DNA of 5,777 bases from JAEUSI01 sp036782915 (lineage in GTDB: Bacteria > Bacteroidota > Ignavibacteria > Tepidaquicellales > Tepidaquicellaceae): NCBI GenBank assembly GCA_036782915.1, contig DAIPYE010000187.1:1-5777 (forward strand). The letters are read 5' to 3'. The position numbers and the translations under genes were made by a program. Under the pieces are notes generated by a model that saw nothing but the letters and a program-made list of their open reading frames with translations, did no database searches and was not told the DNA's origin. Below are positions 1-3,390 of the stretch, in pieces (position 1 is the stretch's first letter; each line of letters opens with the position of its first letter).

Positions 1-519
1 TTTGTACTTGCTACCCAGAATCCGATCGAGCAGGAAGGAACTTATCCTTTGCCTGAAGCTCAGTTAGACAGATTCATGTTCAATCTCTGGCTGGAATATC
101 CGACATTTGAAGAAGAGTTAGAGATCATAAAAAACACAACGAGTATGTATAAACCGCAGTTGAATAAAATTATATCAAAAGATGAGATAATTTCATTTCA
201 GAATCTTGTAAGGAAAGTTCCTGTAGCGGATGAAGTTATAAATTATGCAGTAAGTTTAGTTTCAAAGACAAGACCATTAGAAGCGAATTCACCGAAAATT
301 GTAAAAGATTACATAAGCTGGGGAGCCGGACCGAGAGCTTCACAATATCTGATACTTGGCGCAAAAACGAACTGCATACTGGAAGGAAGATTTTCACCGG
401 ATATTGATGATGTTAAAAAGATCACACAGCCGGTTTTGAGACACAGACTTATAACTAATTTTAATGCAGAAGCTGACGGATTGAGTGTTTTGAATATAAT
501 CGATGAGATAGTGAAATGA
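1..519 (+). CDS. moxR: MoxR-family AAA+ ATPase, C-terminal part (5' end outside window)
   Basis: The reading frame is open from base 1 and ends at TGA 517-519, giving 172 residues. That is roughly the last half of a MoxR ATPase, which is usually about 320-330 residues. The visible part starts in the sensor-1 strand (VLATQNP), followed by the family signature EGTYPLPEAQLDRF with its conserved arginine at about residue 23. A helical lid domain follows, with the sensor-2 motif WGAGPRAS at about residues 106-113. Walker A and B must lie upstream of the window. MoxR proteins are chaperone-like ATPases that act on partner proteins, often with VWA-domain or DUF58 proteins encoded next door; the substrate here is unknown. 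No such partner follows on this strand, as the next genes are a convergent toxin-antitoxin pair, so this is the last gene of its unit or the unit has been interrupted. The family call is firm; the symbol is used in the family sense. Confidence 0.93.
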   Translation, partial: FVLATQNPIEQEGTYPLPEAQLDRFMFNLWLEYPTFEEELEIIKNTTSMYKPQLNKIISKDEIISFQNLVRKVPVADEVINYAVSLVSKTRPLEANSPKIVKDYISWGAGPRASQYLILGAKTNCILEGRFSPDIDDVKKITQPVLRHRLITNFNAEADGLSVLNIIDEIVK

Positions 520-547
520 TGATTTTTTGATTTTGGATTTTTGATTT
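518..547. repeat. Low-complexity GATTTT tract after moxR
   Basis: Immediately after the moxR stop there is a run of near-identical short words (GATTTTTT, GATTTTG, GATTTTT, GATTT). It is T-rich on the plus strand but has no GC stem, so it is not a convincing intrinsic terminator by itself. It looks like slippage-prone simple sequence. Confidence 0.5.
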
Positions 548-595
548 ACCTTTCGTAACTAATCCCTCTGAATAAATTAAGTTTGATAAATGTAA

Positions 596-616
596 CCGCA
601 GGCTTTATTCATGCGG
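596..616. repeat. Small imperfect palindrome (CCGCA ... TGCGG)
   Basis: Five-base arms, CCGCA at 596-600 and TGCGG at 612-616, flank an 11-base spacer in an otherwise AT-rich gap. The gap lies between two convergent genes, moxR and the toxin. It could be a weak terminator for the minus-strand toxin-antitoxin transcript or a degenerate copy of a dispersed palindromic repeat. The rest of the 520-662 gap shows no coding potential that I can recognise. Confidence 0.3.
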
Positions 617-662
617 AAATTGACTCCTATGATTCATTAAAGAATTTTATAAACTGCGTGAT

Positions 663-929
663 TTATGGATAGTATTTATATATATCTTTTCGGTGAAGTA
701 TTCTGGTAAATATTAATTTTGATTCAGCAAATTCAAAACCAATCCTGTAATCAGATATTCTAATTCTGTAAATGGCGTTATGGCCGGTGAGTTTCTTAAC
801 ATTTTTGATTTCGGTAAGTTTATTGCAGTTTCTAATTTCTACAATTTTCAGTTTAACCTGTTCACGAACTCTTTTATCACTAATTCGTTTTAAATCCTTT
901 TCAAAACTTTTTTCGTAAACAATTTCCAA
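663..929 (-). CDS. RelE/ParE-family toxin (type II toxin-antitoxin)
   Basis: This is an 88-residue basic protein of typical RelE/ParE superfamily size. It begins with MEIVYEKSFEKDLK, as in RelE-like toxins with an N-terminal strand and helix. A central segment follows (VKKLTGHNAIYRIRISDYRIGFEF), and the end is the family's characteristic RILHRKDIYKYYP strand. Conserved residues visible include the RIRISDYRI arginines at about residues 55-62 and the HRKDIYKYYP terminus, where RelE-type ribosome-dependent mRNA endonucleases place catalytic basic and aromatic residues. Family members either cleave mRNA in the ribosome (RelE) or poison gyrase (ParE); the sequence does not settle which. The start is TTG at 929-927, two bases after the antitoxin stop, so translation is probably coupled. 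A GGA about 8 bases upstream, inside the antitoxin end, may serve as the ribosome site. The gene is convergent with moxR and appears intact. Confidence 0.88.
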   Translation of the reverse strand: MEIVYEKSFEKDLKRISDKRVREQVKLKIVEIRNCNKLTEIKNVKKLTGHNAIYRIRISDYRIGFEFAESKLIFTRILHRKDIYKYYP

Positions 930-931
930 AG

Positions 932-1132
932 TTATTTTTCCAATATTTTTAGAATTCGTTTTTCATTGATATAGTCTCCTTTTCTTCCCTCTTTTACTGC
1001 ATTTGCAATAGCTATATCCTCTATAGCATCATTTATCAATTCTTTAATTTCTTCATTCTTATCCATTATCATTTCTCTGATTACTTCTTTTATTAATGGT
1101 TTCAATTTATTTTTTTCTAATTTATTATCCAT
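932..1132 (-). CDS. Putative antitoxin partner of the RelE-type toxin
   Basis: This 66-residue, highly charged protein is encoded directly upstream of the toxin (2-base gap, same strand), the normal antitoxin-first order. Residues 1-35 are a Lys/Glu-rich helix (KLKPLIKEVIREMI). The C-terminal part, EDIAIANAVKEGRKGDY followed by EKRILKILEK, resembles the toxin-wrapping tail of small RelB-like antitoxins that end in an I-x-x-IL-type helix. No clear ribbon-helix-helix or helix-turn-helix DNA-binding domain is recognisable, so autoregulation cannot be inferred from the protein. The ATG at 1132-1130 is the first start in frame, with only an A-rich leader (AAATAGAA) and no strong Shine-Dalgarno. 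A weak promoter-like pair lies upstream on the minus strand: TTGTAA at 1182-1177 and TAATTT at 1159-1154, 17 bases apart. In an AT-rich gap this could be chance. Confidence 0.75.
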   Translation of the reverse strand: MDNKLEKNKLKPLIKEVIREMIMDKNEEIKELINDAIEDIAIANAVKEGRKGDYINEKRILKILEK

Positions 1133-1253
1133 TTCTATTTCTAATTTTTTATAAAATTAATTTCATTTAAATTGAATTACAACTCCAAATTTAAATTTTT
1201 GAAACAATGATTAAATTCCCTTTCATCTGCAACCGTGAATGTGTGACTGCTTC

Positions 1254-1465
1254 TTATAAAATCTTATCAATATCTTTCATCAATCTGTCTGTTTCCTGAA
1301 GCGCAACTATCATCTTCTGATAATGCTCAATATCAGAATTGTTAAGAGTTCTGCCCTTTCTATCTTTCAGCCACTTCTGCGCCGGCTGATATCCGCCAAT
1401 GTAAAAATTCCATGCAATCTCCGGAACATTCCCGAAATATTGCTCTTCATTTATAAATACATTTC
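1254..1465 (-). pseudogene. Remnant: C-terminal end of a type ISP-like restriction-modification enzyme
   Basis: About 70 residues are readable on the minus strand, ending at TAA 1256-1254. The text NVFINEEQYFGNVPEIAW, then NFYIGGYQPAQKWLKDRKGR, then a helix ending in MKDIDKIL matches my knowledge of the extreme C-terminus of type ISP / Eco57I-like restriction-methylation polypeptides. The characteristic core there is FYIGGYQPAQKWLKDRKGR. Full-length enzymes run to roughly 1000 residues or more and combine nuclease, helicase, methyltransferase and target-recognition parts. Here everything upstream is missing. Homology stops at about 1465, where the GC-rich 35-base repeat begins, and the frame beyond runs only through repeat sequence. 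A GTG at 1508-1506 could formally open the frame, but it lies inside the repeat and no domain would precede it. The fragment is therefore almost certainly non-functional. It lies 121 bases upstream of the antitoxin on the same strand, so the pair may once have accompanied the restriction gene. Confidence 0.75.
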
Positions 1466-1535
1466 CGTCCCACGGCAGAGTCTCCGTGTTCTTTGGGACT
1501 CGTCCCACGGCAGAGTCTCCGTGTTTTTCGGGACT
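1466..1535. repeat. Tandem direct repeat, two 35-base units
   Basis: Units 1466-1500 and 1501-1535 both begin CGTCCCACGGCAGAGTCTCC and match at 33 of 35 positions, differing only near their 3' ends (TTCTTTGGG against TTTTTCGGG). They are much more GC-rich than the surroundings. The unit carries the left arm and loop of the hairpin at 1507-1542. The first unit has lost its right arm after GGGACT, so it looks like a partial duplication of that element. At 35 bases the unit is not a multiple of three, so the duplication changes reading frame. Confidence 0.85.
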
Positions 1536-1542
1536 CTGCCGT
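1507..1542 (+). repeat. GC-rich hairpin element A (REP-like)
   Basis: A perfect 11-base inverted repeat, ACGGCAGAGTC (1507-1517) and GACTCTGCCGT (1532-1542), encloses 14 bases. The stem continues inside as CCG (1519-1521) with CGG (1529-1531) around a 7-base loop, leaving a single unpaired T at 1518. There is no T-tract after it on the plus strand, so it is not an obvious terminator. It shares its architecture with the element at 1563-1598. Confidence 0.8.
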
Positions 1543-1562
1543 ATATGTGATAATTTGATGTT

Positions 1563-1598
1563 CCGTCGGAGTCCCGGAGAGCTCGGAGACTCCGACGG
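1563..1598 (-). repeat. GC-rich hairpin element B, inverted copy of element A
   Basis: Arms CCGTCGGAGTC (1563-1573) and GACTCCGACGG (1588-1598) pair perfectly around 14 bases. An inner CCG/CGG pair surrounds a 7-base loop, with one unpaired A at 1587. Read on the minus strand, it aligns without gaps to element A over 36 bases. The outer arms differ at three positions and each change is matched in the opposite arm. The two elements lie in opposite orientation 20 bases apart, as in REP doublets. No associated transposase is present in the window. Confidence 0.8.
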
Positions 1599-1698
1599 GG
1601 GTTGAAAAGTTCAATTCGAGTTTGAAACATTTTATTTTGTTTCATTTACTTGTTATCGATGGATTTCGTTATTTGAATTGTAGATTTGTACGACAACT

Positions 1699-1924
1699 AA
1701 AATTTTATCAAAAAAACATTTGACCCCTTCGAAGTCTATCGTTTAAATTATAAATTTTATCAATGAACATTTGACCCCTTCGGGGTTTATCGTTTAAATT
1801 ATAAATTTTGTCTATAAACATTTGACCCCTTCGGGGTCTATCGTTTAAATTATAAATTTTGTCTATAAACATATGACCCCTTCGGGGTCTATCGTTTAAA
1901 TTAAAAATTTTGTCTATAAACAAT
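1699..1924. repeat. Tandem repeat, 51-base period, about 4.4 copies, hairpin core
   Basis: The core GACCCCTTCGGGGTC recurs with starts at 1722, 1773, 1824 and 1875, exactly 51 bases apart. An AT-rich linker containing ATCGTTTAAATTATAAATTT and TCTATAAACAT separates the cores, and a partial unit precedes the first core. In the last two copies the core is a perfect 6-base-pair stem with a TTC loop, or alternatively a C(UUCG)G tetraloop form in RNA. The second copy ends GGGGTTT, and the first has GAAGTC in place of GGGGTC, breaking two pairs. Copies 3 and 4 are almost identical and copy 1 is the most diverged. On the minus strand the array reads as four 17-residue units (MFIDKIYNLNDRPRRGQ) because 51 is divisible by 3. 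That frame has no recognisable domain, so I treat it as non-coding. Confidence 0.92.
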
Positions 1925-2071
1925 AGAGTTGATGTATTTTTAAATTTATAATTTTAAATAAATTGTAAATATTGATAGAAATCTTTAATTTGTAATAAAA
2001 TAACAGTTATTCACCATTAGTTAAAAAATAATTTTCAAAATTCTGATATAACAAAACATATATTACATTTT
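1925..2071 (+). other. AT-rich leader region upstream of sdhC
   Basis: This stretch is almost entirely A and T, with no ORF of note, and must hold the sdhC promoter unless transcription comes through the repeat array. A TATAAC at 2047-2052 is a possible -10 element but no convincing -35 sits at the right distance, and I cannot place a Bacteroidota-type TTTG / TAnnTTTG pair. I make no firm promoter call. Confidence 0.3.
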
Positions 2072-2077
2072 AAGGAG
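2072..2077 (+). promoter_or_regulatory. Ribosome binding site of sdhC (decides TTG start)
   Basis: A full AAGGAG lies 11 bases before TTG 2089-2091, with no ATG in between. It supports the TTG as the real start, although the spacing is on the long side. Confidence 0.7.
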
Positions 2078-2088
2078 CACTTCAATAC

Positions 2089-2526
2089 TTGGAAAAAGAC
2101 AATAAAACCGAAACTACATACCACAACATCAAGACATTCGATCAAAAGAACTGGGTAAGTGAAAATTTAAGTTATAAAAAAGATTCCGGAAGCTGGGCGT
2201 GGATTTTGCACAGAATTACCGGTATCGCTCTGATCGCATATTTATTCCTGCATGTTTATTCATTAAGTCCATTGACACAGGGCGAAGCGGCTTTTAATGC
2301 GAAAATGCAGACATATTCATCACCTTTTTTTATGGTGATCGAATGGTTTCTATTTGCATTCGTATTATTTCACGCATTGAACGGGATCAGAATAGTTATT
2401 GTCGACTGGGCTGACGGCGCAAAATATCATAAGCATATGCATAAATTGTCTTGGATCATAGGAATATTATTGTTTTTGGGAATGGGCGCTTTAATGTTTT
2501 CACACGAAATAAAGAATTTATTTTAA
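2089..2526 (+). CDS. sdhC: Succinate dehydrogenase / fumarate reductase cytochrome b subunit SdhC
   Basis: This 145-residue membrane protein anchors the flavoprotein and iron-sulfur subunits of complex II and carries electrons between succinate and quinone. After a polar N-terminus of about 34 residues comes the SdhC signature SWAWILHRITGIAL (35-48), with His41/Arg42 near the quinone site. There are three membrane segments at about 37-57, 80-104 and 121-138. FHALNGIRIVIVDW (94-107) contains His95, equivalent by motif to the heme ligand of E. coli SdhC, and Asp106. His55 at the end of helix 1 is a second candidate ligand. The start is TTG, supported by AAGGAG at 2072-2077. sdhD follows after 20 bases, surely in the same transcript. 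No sdhA or sdhB is in the window, so whether the enzyme is a dehydrogenase or a fumarate reductase cannot be told. The subunit identity is firm. Confidence 0.93.
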   Translation: MEKDNKTETTYHNIKTFDQKNWVSENLSYKKDSGSWAWILHRITGIALIAYLFLHVYSLSPLTQGEAAFNAKMQTYSSPFFMVIEWFLFAFVLFHALNGIRIVIVDWADGAKYHKHMHKLSWIIGILLFLGMGALMFSHEIKNLF

Positions 2527-2546
2527 AAAAAGGGAAATTTAGAAAA

Positions 2547-2918
2547 ATGTATAAATACAAAGCCACTAAAAACTCGGGTTCGACAAGCTGGGTAATGCAA
2601 AGGATCACCGGACTTGCGCTTGTCGTATTAATGATAGGTCACTACATTTTAATGCATTATCAGCCGGAATCGGGACATACTTACGCAGCAGTGCTAGGCA
2701 GAATGCAGTTTTCATGGTACAGAATTATTGATCTTACATTCATAACTCTTGCAATGTATCATGGTTTGAATGGTATCTGGAATATTTTCAGAGATTATAA
2801 ATTGAAACCATGGGCAAAATATTCAATTATTTCAGCTTTGGTTATATTCGGGATCGCTTTTACATTCTGGGGATACAATATAATTTTTTCAATTCCCTAC
2901 CTGAATAATCTTCCGTAA
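2547..2918 (+). CDS. sdhD: Succinate dehydrogenase / fumarate reductase membrane anchor SdhD
   Basis: This 123-residue second anchor subunit has three predicted membrane helices at about 16-38, 59-81 and 92-114. Key motifs are WVMQRITGLAL (15-25), His32 at the end of helix 1, and MYHGLNGIWNIFRDY (70-84) with His72 and the Asp83-Tyr84 pair typical of SdhD near the quinone site. ATG 2547 is chosen because an AGGGA lies 11 bases upstream (2531-2535), the same spacing as in sdhC. The longer open frame back to 2451 overlaps sdhC and adds a sequence unlike any anchor. The protein resembles its neighbour SdhC: residues 10-83 align with SdhC 33-106 at a constant offset of 23. Together they would form the membrane domain of complex II in the inner membrane. 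The catalytic subunits must be encoded elsewhere or have been separated. Confidence 0.9.
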   Translation: MYKYKATKNSGSTSWVMQRITGLALVVLMIGHYILMHYQPESGHTYAAVLGRMQFSWYRIIDLTFITLAMYHGLNGIWNIFRDYKLKPWAKYSIISALVIFGIAFTFWGYNIIFSIPYLNNLP

Positions 2919-3000
2919 TTTTAAGTTATTCAGAAATAAACTTTAATTTTGAATTATTTTCATTACATTTATGAAAACTTTTATTAATCAAACATAAAAC

Positions 3001-3006
3001 AAGGAG
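3001..3006 (+). promoter_or_regulatory. Ribosome binding site of the histone H1-like gene
   Basis: A consensus AAGGAG sits 7 bases before ATG 3014-3016, the best-spaced ribosome site in the window, and suggests efficient translation of this small protein. The 95-base gap after sdhD is AT-rich and probably holds a separate promoter, but I cannot pick out its elements. Confidence 0.7.
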
Positions 3007-3013
3007 AACAGAA

Positions 3014-3205
3014 ATGGAGAAATTCGCTCACTTAAATGAGATATTGGAAAACATGAAAACCGATATCGAGAAATTTTACGACAAAGGCCAGAATGCAGCC
3101 GGAACAAGATTAAGAAAATCACTGAATGATCTGAGAAAAAAATCTGCTGAGATCAGAAAAGACATTCAGGATGAAAGAGTTAAAAGAAAAGGTGAAGGAA
3201 AGTAA
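3014..3205 (+). CDS. Histone H1-like (Hc1-type) nucleoid protein
   Basis: This 63-residue, mostly helical, lysine- and arginine-rich protein starts MEKFAHLNEILENMKTDIEK. It then carries FYDKGQNAAGTRLRKSLNDL (21-40), the hallmark of the small bacterial Hc1/histone H1-like family common in Bacteroidota and relatives. The K-G-x-x-A-A-G-T-R-x-R-K segment is the most conserved part. The tail (RKKSAEIRKDIQDERVKRKGEGK) is strongly basic. Family members are about 55-65 residues, so this one is complete. It is thought to bind DNA or participate in nucleoid packaging, although some members may have other roles, and nothing in the sequence proves DNA binding here. It is a single-gene unit, with an AAGGAG ribosome site upstream and a terminator-like inverted repeat 33 bases downstream. 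Confidence 0.85.
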   Translation: MEKFAHLNEILENMKTDIEKFYDKGQNAAGTRLRKSLNDLRKKSAEIRKDIQDERVKRKGEGK

Positions 3206-3238
3206 AATTTCTTAAATTTAATTGATTTTAAGCTATTT

Positions 3239-3306
3239 AAAGTGGAATCTAAAAAAGGTATCCTTTGTATTAATAAACAGAATTACTTTTTTTTAGAATC
3301 CACTTT
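3239..3306 (+). terminator. Terminator-like long inverted repeat after the histone-like gene
   Basis: Arms AAAGTGGAATCTAAAAAA (3239-3256) and TTTTTTAGAATCCACTTT (3289-3306) pair over 18 bases with a single A-A mismatch (3247/3298). They enclose a 32-base spacer and are followed by T-rich sequence (TATTTTATATT). The position, 33 bases after the histone-like stop and 84 bases before lepA, suits an intrinsic terminator. The loop is long and the inner stem is A-T only, so it could instead be a miniature palindromic element. Confidence 0.55.
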
Positions 3307-3334
3307 TATTTTATATTAATTTCCGCTGACCTGA

Positions 3335-3351
3335 AAACAGCATTTCTGTTT
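3335..3351 (+). other. Short hairpin in the lepA upstream region
   Basis: AAACAG (3335-3340) and CTGTTT (3346-3351) form a 6-base stem with a 5-base loop, followed by TAATTTTAC. It lies about 40 bases before lepA and could be a weak terminator or part of the lepA leader. It is short enough to be chance in AT-rich DNA. Confidence 0.25.
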
Positions 3352-3390
3352 AATTTTACATTAACAAATTAATTTTTTAAATATTATTAC

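Noticed and set aside
1323..1550. 75-codon plus-strand open frame
   Set aside because: It is antisense to the restriction-enzyme remnant and runs into the GC-rich repeats. No recognisable protein features.
1507..1598. Hairpins as intrinsic terminators
   Set aside because: The stems are strong but no T-tract follows on either strand at the right position, and there is no intact gene ending just before them.
1451..1645. 64-codon minus-strand open frame through the hairpin repeats
   Set aside because: Its sequence is mostly translated repeat (the same PKNTETLPWD text seen in another frame) and has no independent support.
1708..1923. 71-codon open frame on the minus strand through the 51-base repeats, as a protein gene
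   Set aside because: It consists only of repeat units, starts with TTG, has no ribosome site and ends where the repeat decays. The open frame follows from the period being divisible by three.
1699..1924. CRISPR array
   Set aside because: The copies are contiguous 51-base units. The AT-rich part between hairpin cores is itself repeated, so there are no unique spacers, and no cas genes are near.
2451..2546. Extended N-terminus for sdhD starting inside sdhC
   Set aside because: It would add 32 residues overlapping sdhC that resemble no anchor subunit. ATG 2547 has its own AGGGA site and gives a normal SdhD length.
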